DNA of 64,000 nucleotides from Candidatus Pantoea varia. GTDB taxonomy: Bacteria; Pseudomonadota; Gammaproteobacteria; Enterobacterales; Enterobacteriaceae. The notes below the pieces were generated by a model. The model did not search any database. It was given only the letters and a program-made list of their open reading frames with translations, and was not told the DNA's origin. The stretch spans positions 744,001 to 808,000 of the forward strand of contig NZ_FOVG01000001.1 in the NCBI RefSeq assembly GCF_900115075.1. The letters run 5' to 3'. Position numbers and translations under genes: made by a program. Below are positions 26,049-34,649 of the stretch, piece after piece. Each line of letters opens with the position of its first letter. Positions within the stretch are counted from its first letter, which is position 1.

Positions 26049-27017
26049 ATGCGCTTCAATTATGACCTGTTACCGGGCGAGCGGCTGACCTTCGACGAGA
26101 TCGCCCGGCGTTACGCTTTGCAATACCCTGATGATAAAGAGCTGACGGCACGCGCCTTGCTGAGTCCGTCAACCGGCCTGCGCACGCTGAAAATCCGTGC
26201 CGTCTTCGCGCAGGAAGAGAGCAACAGTCCGCTTGAGGACCTGCTGTTCATCTCCCATGACAACGAGCGTAAAAATTATCTGCGCCGCTTTGAGCACTAC
26301 CTTAAGCAGAATCTCTCTTTTCTCTATTTCCGTCGTAGCGAGAACGAGAAGCGCGAAAACCTGTGGAAGGTGATGGGCAGCAGTCAGGTCTTTGCGATGA
26401 TCGATCCGCAATCCGCCACGGCGCAGAACCTGCTCAACAGTCGCGGCTACAAACTGGTGATGATGCATCAGGATGATGAAGACGCTTACTGGCAGCTCTT
26501 CAATCCTCAGGCGGATCCCTGCTTTCCGCAGTCGCAGCGCATTCAGTTCATCGTGGTGCTGAGTACGCCGCAGCACAAAGTCCCTGCGGCGGTCATGCCG
26601 GGTACTGAAGTCGGACGGCGCGTCAAAGCTCGGGTGCTGCAGCGCGCCAGCCAGGCGGAATTCAGCGCCGGTGTTAAAGCCCGCTACGGTGCCTGCGTGA
26701 TGACCGGCACCGAGCTGACCGATCGGCACGGCTGGCCGTGGGTGGAAGCCTGCCATATCGACACGCTGGAAGGCGATGACGGCGTGCTGGCCGATAACAG
26801 CGTCGATAACGGCCTGTTTTTACGCAGTGATTTACAGCGATTATTTATTAACCGACTGATTAGCATTAATGGTGAGTCGGGAGAGATTGAGGTGCATCCT
26901 GGCGAGGAGGCGCGACAGCATATTGCGCCCTGGTATCAGGAGCTGGAGGGTCGCATCTGCAGCCTGTGGGCGGCTGTGCCACCCGCTACGCGGCAACGAC
27001 TGCGCGCCCGTCGTTAA
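26049..27017 (+). CDS. HNH-fold protein with a degenerate active site
   Basis: 322 residues. The C-terminal third has an HNH-2-type fold: RYGACVMTG (about 212-220), EACHID with His237, and VDNGLFLRSDLQRLFI (252-267). The usual pattern ends L-x-x-D-L-H-R-L-F-D. Here Gln263 replaces the second histidine and Ile replaces the Asp after LF, so nuclease activity is doubtful. The N-terminal 190 residues are not recognised. It lies between fliB and fliA, a position that is normally empty. The ATG at 26049 has GGAG upstream; a GTG six bases earlier is possible. Confidence 0.8.
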   Translation: MRFNYDLLPGERLTFDEIARRYALQYPDDKELTARALLSPSTGLRTLKIRAVFAQEESNSPLEDLLFISHDNERKNYLRRFEHYLKQNLSFLYFRRSENEKRENLWKVMGSSQVFAMIDPQSATAQNLLNSRGYKLVMMHQDDEDAYWQLFNPQADPCFPQSQRIQFIVVLSTPQHKVPAAVMPGTEVGRRVKARVLQRASQAEFSAGVKARYGACVMTGTELTDRHGWPWVEACHIDTLEGDDGVLADNSVDNGLFLRSDLQRLFINRLISINGESGEIEVHPGEEARQHIAPWYQELEGRICSLWAAVPPATRQRLRARR

Positions 27018-27110
27018 ACCGCACCGATGAGTGCAGAAGGATCTGCACTCTGACTTAACAAAAATGAAATAGCCTCGTTTTACCCCGCCTATTCAGTCAA
27101 TCGAAAACGC

Positions 27111-27137
27111 TACAGAATTGCATAATCATGCCGATAA
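27111..27137 (+). promoter_or_regulatory. Sigma-28 promoter of fliAZ
   Basis: TACAGAAT (27111-27118, 5/8), N11, GCCGATAA (27130-27137, perfect -10), 24 bp before the fliA start. This matches FliA autoregulation known in enterics. A class 2 FlhDC promoter should also exist but is not obvious. Confidence 0.75.
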
Positions 27138-27161
27138 CTTCATTAACGCAGGATAGTCAAC

Positions 27162-27884
27162 GTGAACGATTTCTATACCGCCGAAGGCGTGATGGACAAG
27201 CATTCGCTCTGGCAGCGCTACGTGCCGCTGGTGCGTCATGAAGCGTTGCGTCTGCAGGTTCGCCTGCCGGCCAGCGTCGAGCTTGATGACCTGCTGCAGG
27301 CGGGTGGGATAGGGCTGTTAAATGCAGTAGAGCGCTATGACGCGCTTCAGGGCACAGCGTTTACCACCTACGCCGTGCAGCGTATTCGTGGCGCCATGCT
27401 CGACGAGCTTCGTAGTCGGGACTGGGCACCTCGCAGTGTGCGCCGTAATGCACGTGAGGTGGCTGGAGCAATGCACAGAGTGGAACAGTCGCTGGGGCGC
27501 TCTGCCTCCGAGCAGGAAGTGGCGCAGCAGCTGAATGTTTCCATGGAGGAGTACCGGCAGATCCTGCTGGACACCAACAACAGTCAACTTTTCTCCTACG
27601 ACGAGTATCGGGAAGAGCACGGCGACAGCGCGGAGCTGGTGACGGAAGGCCATGAAGAGGCTAATCCACTTCACCAGTTGCTTGAAGGGAGTCTGCGTGA
27701 GCGCGTTATTGAAGCGATCGAAGCGTTACCCGATCGTGAAAAGATGGTGCTGACACTGTACTACCAGGAAGAACTGAACCTGAAAGAGATTGGCGCGGTG
27801 CTTGATGTGGGTGAATCCCGTGTCAGCCAGCTGCACAGTCAGGCGATCAAACGCCTGCGGGCCCGACTTGCGGGAGCGCGCTAG
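27162..27884 (+). CDS. fliA: FliA, sigma-28 factor for flagellar class 3 genes
   Basis: 240-residue alternative sigma factor directing fliC, fliD, motA, che and chemoreceptor genes, and held in check by FlgM. Region 2 (VELDDLLQAGGIGLLNAVERYD) and region 4 (LNLKEIGAVLDVGESRVSQL) are intact and nearly identical to E. coli. The start is GTG (27162), as in E. coli, directly before NDFYTAEGVMDKHSLW. It is followed by fliZ after 50 bp. Confidence 0.98.
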   Translation: MNDFYTAEGVMDKHSLWQRYVPLVRHEALRLQVRLPASVELDDLLQAGGIGLLNAVERYDALQGTAFTTYAVQRIRGAMLDELRSRDWAPRSVRRNAREVAGAMHRVEQSLGRSASEQEVAQQLNVSMEEYRQILLDTNNSQLFSYDEYREEHGDSAELVTEGHEEANPLHQLLEGSLRERVIEAIEALPDREKMVLTLYYQEELNLKEIGAVLDVGESRVSQLHSQAIKRLRARLAGAR

Positions 27885-27934
27885 CAGTATCAGTTCCTGG
27901 CGATTCAAAATTATAAGAAACCGGGGACTCAGTA

Positions 27935-28438
27935 ATGGGAGCCAAGACCAAGGCCAGACCGTTAAGTCGTTATCTTAAAGACTATAAACACAGCCAGAGC
28001 AATTGTTCACACTGTGGCAAGGTATTAGATCGAATGGCGCTCGTTTTTCGTGGCCAGATCATCAATAAAGAGGCCATCGCACGGATGGACCAGATGATTG
28101 ATGAGCCGCTGTGGCTGAAGCTTCAGCCCGAACTGACTGCGCTTTGTCGTTTTTGCAGTGATATTTTTTGCAATACCCATCCTAATTACTTCGACATTAT
28201 GGCGTTCAAACAGTACCTGTTTGAGCAGACAGAGATGAGCCCCAGCACGATTCGTGAATATGTGGTGCGTCTTCGTCGACTGGATGAGATGCTGAAAGCC
28301 AAAAATTTCCCGGCCGACAGGCTCAAAGGAAATAGCTGGCATCAGTGTCTGGAAAGCGATCTGCCCGATGCCGGTAATAACAATTACCGCATCGCGCTGC
28401 GCAAGTACGATCAGTTCTTAGGCTGGCAGCAGGCGTAA
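27935..28438 (+). CDS. fliZ: FliZ, sigma-S antagonist and motility regulator
   Basis: 167 residues, basic. It matches E. coli FliZ in RPLSRYLKDYKHSQ, LCRFC and FKQYLFEQTEMSPSTIREYV, the core that resembles the N-terminal domain of tyrosine recombinases. FliZ binds sigma-S-type promoters and lowers curli and other stationary-phase gene expression during motility. Cysteine pairs NCSHC and LCRFC resemble a metal site. It is the second gene of fliAZ, with GGGG eight bases before the ATG. Confidence 0.95.
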   Translation: MGAKTKARPLSRYLKDYKHSQSNCSHCGKVLDRMALVFRGQIINKEAIARMDQMIDEPLWLKLQPELTALCRFCSDIFCNTHPNYFDIMAFKQYLFEQTEMSPSTIREYVVRLRRLDEMLKAKNFPADRLKGNSWHQCLESDLPDAGNNNYRIALRKYDQFLGWQQA

Positions 28439-28465
28439 ACCTGATCTGCACCGATTGCTCCCCCG

Positions 28466-28484
28466 CGTGCCTGCGGCACGTTTT
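28466..28484 (+). terminator. Weak terminator after fliZ
   Basis: cgtgcc (28466-28471), tgc, ggcacg (28475-28480) followed by TTTT. The stem has 6 bp. It lies 28 bp past the fliZ stop. Confidence 0.6.
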
Positions 28485-28656
28485 CCCTTTGCCCGCCCGC
28501 CGGGTCGAGGGAAGGGGGAGCACGGCGCTTCTTTCTCCCCGCATTTTTCTCAGTACCTGTGTCTCACCGCATCTGCGGGCACCTGAATCAGGGTGATCCT
28601 TTGCGCATCTTCTGCAACACTATAAAGATAATTCCAGTGCCCGAATGGAGGCAGCA

Positions 28657-29643
28657 TTGTCTTTACATCTGTTACACCAATTCCCTCGTCTTGAACTGCT
28701 GGGCGCACCGACGCCGTTAGAGCATCTGCCACGGCTCTCCGACTATCTGGGTCGCGATATCTTCATCAAACGCGATGATTTCACGCCTGTGGCAATGGGC
28801 GGTAACAAGCTGCGCAAGCTCGAATTCCTGGCTGCCGATGCGCTGCGCGAAGGCGCCGATGTGCTGCTGACCGCGGGCGCGATTCAGTCTAACCATGTGC
28901 GTCAGACGGCGGCCGTCGCGGCCCGTCTTGGCCTGAAGTGTGTGGCGCTGCTGGAAAACCCGATTGGCACCCATGCTGAAAACTACCTGAGCAACGGCAA
29001 CCGTCTGTTACTGGATCTGATGGACGCGGAAGTGATCATGGTAGATGCGCTGCACAATCCCGCTGAACAGCTGGCGGACGAGGCTACGCGTCTGGAAGCT
29101 CAGGGCTTCCGCCCTTACATCGTGCCGGTCGGCGGCTCAAATGCGCTGGGTGCGCTAGGCTATGTGGAGTGCGCGCAGGAGATCGCTCATCAGAGTGAAG
29201 GCGTGGTCGATTTTGCCGCCGTGGTCGTCGCCTCGGGCAGTGCCGGCACCCATGCGGGACTGGCGGTGGGTCTGGAGCATCTGCTGCCGGAGACCGAGCT
29301 GGTGGGCGTCACCGTTTCACGTCAGGTCGAAGCGCAGTTGCCGCTGGTTGATCGGCTGCGTCAGTCGCTGGCAGAGAAGCTGGAAGTGCAGGCTAAGGCA
29401 CCGATCACCCTGTGGGATGACTATTTCGCGCCGCGCTACGGCGAGCCGAATGACGAAGGCATGGCTGCGGTGAAACTGCTGGCGCAGCTGGAAGGGATCC
29501 TGCTCGACCCGGTTTATACCGGCAAGGCGATGGCCGGACTGCTGGATGGCATCAGTCAGAATCGTTTCCGTCGTGAAGGTCCGTTGCTGTTTATTCATAC
29601 GGGCGGCGCGCCGGCGTTATTTGCTTATCATCCTTCGGTCTGA
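28657..29643 (+). CDS. dcyD: DcyD, D-cysteine desulfhydrase
   Basis: PLP enzyme that converts D-cysteine to pyruvate, sulfide and ammonia. Lys51 ([10 protein letters not shown]) is the PLP lysine. The run [14 protein letters not shown] is the family signature. The start is taken at TTG 28657: GGAGG ends five bases upstream, the protein then has 328 residues as in E. coli, and the first residues ([12 protein letters not shown]) line up with E. coli MPLHNLTRFPRL. An ATG at 28645 overlaps that ribosome site. It forms a unit with tcyJLN, as in E. coli next to fliAZ. Confidence 0.95.
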   Translation: MSLHLLHQFPRLELLGAPTPLEHLPRLSDYLGRDIFIKRDDFTPVAMGGNKLRKLEFLAADALREGADVLLTAGAIQSNHVRQTAAVAARLGLKCVALLENPIGTHAENYLSNGNRLLLDLMDAEVIMVDALHNPAEQLADEATRLEAQGFRPYIVPVGGSNALGALGYVECAQEIAHQSEGVVDFAAVVVASGSAGTHAGLAVGLEHLLPETELVGVTVSRQVEAQLPLVDRLRQSLAEKLEVQAKAPITLWDDYFAPRYGEPNDEGMAAVKLLAQLEGILLDPVYTGKAMAGLLDGISQNRFRREGPLLFIHTGGAPALFAYHPSV

Positions 29644-29756
29644 GACAAGCGAATAAAACAGTTTATACTCCGTGCGTTATCATTCTGGACTGGCAGCGAT
29701 AAGCGGTGCTGCCCTTATAAGAACACACACACAATACTGTCAATAATGGGGTGAAT

Positions 29757-30557
29757 ATGTCCTTTTCTCGTGCAGGTCGTCAGATGGTGATGGGCGTCAT
29801 GGCTGTGGCGCTGATTGCTGGCGTCAACGTTAAAACCTTTGCAGCGGAAAATCTGCTGAACAAAATTAAAGAGCGCGGCACGCTGCTGGTGGGTCTGGAA
29901 GGGACTTATCCGCCATTCAGCTTCCAGGATGAAAAGGGCAAGCTGACCGGCTTTGAAGTGGAATTCGCAGAACAGCTGGCGCAGCACATGGGCGTCAAGG
30001 CGAGCCTGAAACCGACCAAATGGGACGGCATGCTGGCCTCACTTGATGCGAAACGCATCGATGTGGTGATCAACCAGGTGACTATCTCTGATGAGCGTAA
30101 GAAGAAGTATGACTTCTCCACGCCCTATACGGTCTCCGGCATTCAGGCACTGACCATGAAAGCCAACGCGAACACCATCACTAAGCCGGCTGATCTGGCG
30201 GGCAAGAAAGTGGGCGTGGGTCTGGGCACGAACTACGAGCAGTGGCTGCGTGAGAATGTGAAAGGCGTGGACATCCGTACTTATGATGATGACCCGACGA
30301 AATATCAGGATCTGCGTTCTGGCCGTCTGAATGCCATCCTGGTTGACCGTCTGGCTGCACTGGATCTGGTGAAAAAAACCGGCGATACCATGGCGGTTGC
30401 CGGTGATGCCTTCTCACGTCAGGAATCGGGCGTTGCGATCCGTAAAGGCAACGACGATCTGCTGAAAGCGGTCGACCAGGCCATTGCTGACATGCAGAAA
30501 GATGGCTCGCTGAGCAAGCTGTCTCAGAAATGGTTTGGCGCGGACGTGACGAAATAA
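29757..30557 (+). CDS. tcyJ: TcyJ, cystine-binding periplasmic protein
   Basis: 266-residue solute-binding protein (old name FliY). A signal peptide covers about residues 1-27 (GRQMVMGVMAVALIAG through FAA). The mature part matches E. coli TcyJ across its length (ERGTLLVGLEGTYPPFSF, DVVINQVTISDERKKKYDF). It delivers L-cystine to TcyL/TcyN. The ATG at 29757 gives the E. coli length and has GGGG five bases upstream. It ends in TAATG, one base overlapping tcyL. Confidence 0.96.
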   Translation: MSFSRAGRQMVMGVMAVALIAGVNVKTFAAENLLNKIKERGTLLVGLEGTYPPFSFQDEKGKLTGFEVEFAEQLAQHMGVKASLKPTKWDGMLASLDAKRIDVVINQVTISDERKKKYDFSTPYTVSGIQALTMKANANTITKPADLAGKKVGVGLGTNYEQWLRENVKGVDIRTYDDDPTKYQDLRSGRLNAILVDRLAALDLVKKTGDTMAVAGDAFSRQESGVAIRKGNDDLLKAVDQAIADMQKDGSLSKLSQKWFGADVTK

Positions 30558-31225
30558 TGCAGGAAAGTCTTCAACTGGTGCTGGATTCAGCACCTTTTTT
30601 ATTAAAAGGCGCGCTGTTTACGCTGCAGCTCAGCATCGGCGGGATGTTCTTCGGTCTGCTGCTGGGCTTTATTCTGGCGCTGATGCGTCTGTCGCGCTTC
30701 TGGCCGGTTCGCTGGCTGGCGCGGATCTATGTCTCGATTTTCCGTGGCACGCCGCTGATCGCGCAGCTGTTTATGATCTACTACGGCCTGCCGCAGTTTG
30801 GCATTGAGCTGGATCCGATCCCCTCGGCAATGATTGGCCTTTCCCTGAATACCGCCGCCTATGCTTCAGAGTCTCTGCGCGGCGCGATTTCATCGATTGA
30901 GCGCGGCCAGTGGGAAGCGGCGGCAAGTATCGGCATGACGCGCTGGCAGACCCTGCGCCGTGTGATCCTGCCACAGGCAGCACGCACCGCGCTGCCTCCG
31001 TTGGGGAACAGTTTTATCAGCCTGGTGAAAGATACGTCGCTGGCGGCGACGATTCAGGTGCCGGAGCTGTTCCGTCAGGCGCAGTTGATCACCTCGCGCA
31101 CGCTGGAAGTCTTCACCATGTATCTGGCGGCCTCGCTGATCTACTGGGTGATGGCAACGGTGTTGTCTGCGTTGCAGAACCGGCTGGAACAGCATGTTAA
31201 TCGTCAGGATTCGGAGTCGAAATGA
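30557..31225 (+). CDS. tcyL: TcyL, cystine ABC transporter permease
   Basis: 222-residue inner-membrane permease with about five helices. It has the EAA-type loop EAAASIGMTRWQTLRRVILPQA that contacts the ATPase, and is near-identical to E. coli TcyL (YecS). The start at 30557 is set by its one-base overlap with tcyJ and the E. coli length. It overlaps tcyN by four bases. No unusual features. Confidence 0.97.
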   Translation: MQESLQLVLDSAPFLLKGALFTLQLSIGGMFFGLLLGFILALMRLSRFWPVRWLARIYVSIFRGTPLIAQLFMIYYGLPQFGIELDPIPSAMIGLSLNTAAYASESLRGAISSIERGQWEAAASIGMTRWQTLRRVILPQAARTALPPLGNSFISLVKDTSLAATIQVPELFRQAQLITSRTLEVFTMYLAASLIYWVMATVLSALQNRLEQHVNRQDSESK

Positions 31226-31974
31226 GCGCCATCGAAGTCAGAAAGCTGGTGAAATCGTTTAACGGCCAGACGGTGCTGCACGACATCGACCTTGATGTGG
31301 CCGCCGGTGAAGTGGTGGCGATTATCGGTCCCAGCGGCTCGGGTAAAACCACGCTGCTGCGCAGTATCAACCTGCTGGAAGTGCCGGATAGCGGCACTAT
31401 CCGTGTCGGGGAGATTACCGTGGATGCGGCGCTGGCCCAGAGCAAGCAGAAAGAGCAGGTGCGTCGTCTGCGTCAGCAGGTCGGGTTTGTTTTCCAGAAC
31501 TTCAATCTGTTTCCGCACCGTTCGGTGATGGAGAACATTATTGAAGGGCCGGTTATCGTCAAAGGCGAAGCGAAAGCGGATGCGATAGCCCGCGCCCGCA
31601 CGCTGCTGGAGAAGGTCGGACTGCATGGCAAAGAGGAGAGCTATCCGCGCCGTCTGTCGGGTGGACAGCAGCAGCGCGTGGCGATTGCCCGTGCGCTGGC
31701 GATGCGGCCGGAAGTGATTCTGTTTGATGAACCGACCTCGGCGCTGGATCCGGAGCTGGTGGGCGAGGTGCTCAGCACTATCCGCGCGCTGGCCGAAGAG
31801 AAACGCACCATGGTCATCGTCACGCATGAGATGAGCTTTGCCCGCGACGTTGCTGACCGCGCTATTTTTATGGATCAGGGACGCATTGTGGAGCAGGGCG
31901 AGGCGAAAGCGTTGTTCAGTAATCCCCAGCAGCCGCGAACCCGTCAGTTCCTTGATAAATTTCTTAATCAGTAA
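31222..31974 (+). CDS. tcyN: TcyN, cystine ABC transporter ATPase
   Basis: 250-residue ABC ATPase. Walker A is GPSGSGKTT (about residues 33-41), the signature is LSGGQQQR, Walker B is VILFDEPTSALD, and the switch His lies in IVTHEMSF. It powers cystine uptake through TcyL with TcyJ. A terminator directly follows, ending the dcyD-tcyJLN transcription unit. Family and function are certain by synteny with E. coli yecC. Confidence 0.97.
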   Translation: MSAIEVRKLVKSFNGQTVLHDIDLDVAAGEVVAIIGPSGSGKTTLLRSINLLEVPDSGTIRVGEITVDAALAQSKQKEQVRRLRQQVGFVFQNFNLFPHRSVMENIIEGPVIVKGEAKADAIARARTLLEKVGLHGKEESYPRRLSGGQQQRVAIARALAMRPEVILFDEPTSALDPELVGEVLSTIRALAEEKRTMVIVTHEMSFARDVADRAIFMDQGRIVEQGEAKALFSNPQQPRTRQFLDKFLNQ

Positions 31975-31979
31975 CCTCA

Positions 31980-32004
31980 CTGCCTTCTCCGGAAGGCAGT
32001 TTTT
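31980..32004 (+). terminator. Terminator after tcyN
   Basis: ctgccttc (31980-31987), tccg, gaaggcag (31992-31999) then TTTTT. Strong, 6 bp past the tcyN stop. Confidence 0.88.
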
Positions 32005-32425
32005 ATCGGTTTAATCCCCCTTTTTCTGCGGCAACACGCTTAATTTGCCGTGCGATATCACAGGTAATTATTCAGCCGTTAAACCTTTTGCTGCATCTGA
32101 CAAATCTTTTCCTTTCATCGCATATTAAATGGCGTTGACTGCTGCCACTTCCTCTTATTTATATTCTGTGGATCATCAAACGATATTATCCTTTGGTCTG
32201 GCTGAAGCGCAGATTATTCGCTTATTGCCGGGTTGATTAATAAGTGTAAGGAAACGTTCTGCTAAGTAAATAACTGTGGCGACAGGTCCAGTCAGCGGCT
32301 TTTAAGAGTTTCGCTACATTCATCACCGGTTCAATGGCGAATAATCGCTGGATAATCATAAAAGCAATACTGATTTCCTCGCTTTTACTTTCCAGCATTC
32401 TGACCTACACAGCAGGAGTCATTGA
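32005..32425. other. AT-rich intergenic region before the acyltransferase
   Basis: About 420 bp with no coding frame of note and lower GC than the flanking genes. It presumably holds the acyltransferase promoter, but no -35/-10 pair stands out. AGGAG ten bases before the ATG is a good ribosome site. Confidence 0.55.
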
Positions 32426-33502
32426 ATGAGCCAGACTAAGTCAGACCAGATATTGTGGGTAGATACTCTGAAGGGCGCCTGCATATTGCTGGTGGTCCTG
32501 TACCACACGGTTTTACCCGGCTATGAAGGGACGATGAAATACCTCACTGCCGGATGGATCCCCGCCGAAATATGGATACAGTTTAATACGGTTCTGTCGC
32601 CGCTGCGTATGCCCGCTTTTTTCTTTGTGTCGGGATTGCTGGCGACCAATGGCATTATTAACCGGCCCTGGAAACAGGTGTTTACCAGTCGTATCACCAA
32701 TCTGTTTTATCTCTATATTCTGTGGGGCTTTATTCAGTGGTGGTCAATTATTGGCATCTCTACCGAAATTACCGGCCAGCGTATTTCACAGAATCTCAAT
32801 GCCGCCTATGCCGGTTCGCTGCTGGAATTTCTCAAGCTGACCTTTATGGCGATGAGTACTTCATGGTATCTCTATGGACTGGGGCTGTATTTCCTCTGTG
32901 CCAAAGTTTTTCGTCAATATAAAATGGCCCTTGTGGCAGTAGCGATCCTGCTCAATTATCTGGCGGTCGAAAAAGTGATTCCGTTCTGGGGCCCCCAGAG
33001 TCTGGCGCAATATTTCCTGTTCTTCCTGTTAGGAGCGTTCTGGAGCCAGACCATGCTGCGCCTGAGTGAGTGGCGGCGGGAGAATCTGATGCCCTGGGCG
33101 CTACTGGCTGCGGTCGCCGGGATTCACGTGATATTTGGCCTGGATAAGAGTCTGTTCCTGTGTGTGCTGGCGGTGTTATTCAGTATCGCTGCCTGCCGCT
33201 GGCTGAATCAGCATTTCAGCATGCGCTATCTCAACTGGGTTGGCCGCAATACGCTGCAGATTTACGTCATCCACCGTATTTTTATCGAGTTCTTTGGTAT
33301 GTCCGCGATTCTGTTCGCGCAGCGGCATCATCTGTTTGAGCAGGCGTGGTTTTCGTTTCTGTGGGCCTGTTTCTATCCGGTGGCGATTGTGGGGATTTGC
33401 TCACTCTGTTCAGTGGCGATATGGTCGCTGACCAATCGCGGAGTGGGGCAGTCGCTGTTTGTGTTTCCGACGTTAATGAAGCGGCAGCGGGTAGGGGGAT
33501 AG
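32426..33502 (+). CDS. Membrane acyltransferase, family 3
   Basis: 358 residues with about ten membrane helices. The start (ILWVDTLKGACILLVVLYH) is the acyltransferase-3 signature with the essential His27. R-M-P-A-F-F-F-V-S-G (residues 62-71) is the second conserved block. Such proteins transfer acetyl, succinyl or similar groups to surface sugars such as O-antigen, glucans or exopolysaccharide. The target is unknown and no glycan genes are nearby. It stands alone, with AT-rich DNA before it and GC-rich repeats after it, so recent gain is possible. Confidence 0.88.
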   Translation: MSQTKSDQILWVDTLKGACILLVVLYHTVLPGYEGTMKYLTAGWIPAEIWIQFNTVLSPLRMPAFFFVSGLLATNGIINRPWKQVFTSRITNLFYLYILWGFIQWWSIIGISTEITGQRISQNLNAAYAGSLLEFLKLTFMAMSTSWYLYGLGLYFLCAKVFRQYKMALVAVAILLNYLAVEKVIPFWGPQSLAQYFLFFLLGAFWSQTMLRLSEWRRENLMPWALLAAVAGIHVIFGLDKSLFLCVLAVLFSIAACRWLNQHFSMRYLNWVGRNTLQIYVIHRIFIEFFGMSAILFAQRHHLFEQAWFSFLWACFYPVAIVGICSLCSVAIWSLTNRGVGQSLFVFPTLMKRQRVGG

Positions 33503-33524
33503 CACGTTGTGCGTGGGGCCGGTT

Positions 33525-33816
33525 TCGCTTTGCAGCGAGCTTGCTATGAGCAGGTTACGCCCGCCAGGCGGTGGGGAGTTTCAAGTCACCTGAGCAGGCG
33601 GACGCGTCAAGGGGCGGACGCCCGCCCCTTAACAATCCCGGCGTCCGGCTGCCTGCGCGCCCCGCCTGGCGGGGTCCCTTCGTCACGCCCTGCGGCCTGC
33701 GGACCGTCCGGACTCGCCATCCCTGGCGCGTTCCGTCCTTTCGCCGACGTCCTGTCGGCTCATCCCCGCCTCCGGTTGTTCCTCAGCGCTGCGGACGCCT
33801 CTGGCAAACCCCTGCC
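33525..33816 (+). repeat. GC-rich repeat element, copy A
   Basis: First of two direct copies 354 bp apart and about 90% identical by eye. It opens with a head containing gcttgctatgagcagg. A perfect hairpin follows (aaggggcgg, acgc, ccgcccctt, 33609-33630). The copy ends in a block containing gacgtcctgtcggctcatcc. Long open frames cross it in several phases, but they only mirror the GC-rich repeat and lack ribosome sites. Confidence 0.85.
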
Positions 33817-33878
33817 GGTGGGATTCCTGCCCGGTTCGGGGATGCGGGCCGCTGAAAGTGGGGAAGGGCGGACTGATT

Positions 33879-34169
33879 TTGCTGTGCTGCGGTCTTGTTC
33901 TGAGCGGGTTACGCCCGCCAGGCGGTGGGGAGTTTCAGGTTCTCCGTGCAGGCGGACGCGTTAAGGGGCGGACGCCCGCCCCTTAACAATCCCGGCGTCC
34001 GGCTGCCTGCGCGCCCCGCTGTGCGGGGTCCCTTCGTCACGCCCTGCGGCCAGCGGACCGTCCGGACTCGCCATCCCTGGCTCGTACCGTCTTTTCGCCG
34101 ACGTCCTGTCGGCTCATCCTGGCCTCCGGTTGTTCCTCAGCGCTGCGGACGCCTCTCCCAAACCCCGCC
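33879..34169 (+). repeat. GC-rich repeat element, copy B
   Basis: Second direct copy. The central hairpin is extended to 11 bp (ttaaggggcgg, acgc, ccgccccttaa, 33961-33986). Differences from copy A are scattered substitutions, several in loops, with the stem kept. The copy ends near 34169 where AT-rich sequence resumes. Confidence 0.85.
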
Positions 34170-34309
34170 TGTAATATCTTTTATTTTCTGGGATGAAGTG
34201 TCATCTGCTGGCCTGAAAGCCAAAGGCAATGCCGAAAATCTTCAGCGATAAGATACTAAATCTTTGAGAAGAGATAACAGCAGGGGGTTTAGGGAGGCCG
34301 TCAGAGCCG

Positions 34310-34575
34310 CAGAGCGGATGAGGGATTTCAGGACGAGCGACAGGGATGTCGCGAAGAGGCGGGTTCGCGCCAGGGATGGCGCGTCCCGGCGGTCCGTGAG
34401 AAATCCGGAAGAAGCGAAGGGACCGCGAAGCGGCGGTGAAGCAGGCCGGAGCCCGGGGTCAAGGGGGCGCGGCGACTGGCGCCCCCTTGTTGGTCGCCTG
34501 CAGAGGCGTGTCTGAAACTGCCCGTCTCACCAGGCGAACGAAACCTTCTCATAGCCCGTTCGCGCAGCGAACAAA
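34310..34575 (-). repeat. Diverged inverted copy C of the GC-rich element
   Basis: Read on the minus strand it keeps the same order of blocks as A and B: head (gctatgag-like), central hairpin (aagggggcgc / gcgccccctt, 34461-34488), then gacatccctgtcgctcgtcc in place of gacgtcctgtcggctcatcc. Sequence has drifted a lot but the hairpin is preserved, which suggests the structure matters. Confidence 0.65.
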
Positions 34576-34596
34576 AAGGCCATGCCAGCCAGCCAC

Positions 34597-34630
34597 GCGA
34601 ACGAAACCTCTCATAGCCCGTTCGCGCAGC
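34597..34630 (-). repeat. Isolated head of the GC-rich element (copy D)
   Basis: Near-exact repeat of the head of copy C (34534-34568): gcgaacgaaacc, tctcatagcc, cgttcgcgcagc. Within each head, gcgaacg and cgttcgc pair as a 7-bp stem. It lies 20 bp from the putA stop codon. Confidence 0.75.
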
Positions 34631-34649
34631 CAACACCCCAGCTTAAGCA

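Noticed and set aside
31204..31980. 258-codon frame opposite tcyN
   Set aside because: A mirror of a high-GC coding gene; tcyN on the plus strand is certain.
33571..34251. Open frames of 94 and 108 codons in the GC-rich repeats, similar to each other
   Set aside because: Their likeness is just that of the two DNA repeat copies. They have no ribosome sites, other phases are open too, and the inverted copy does not keep the frame.
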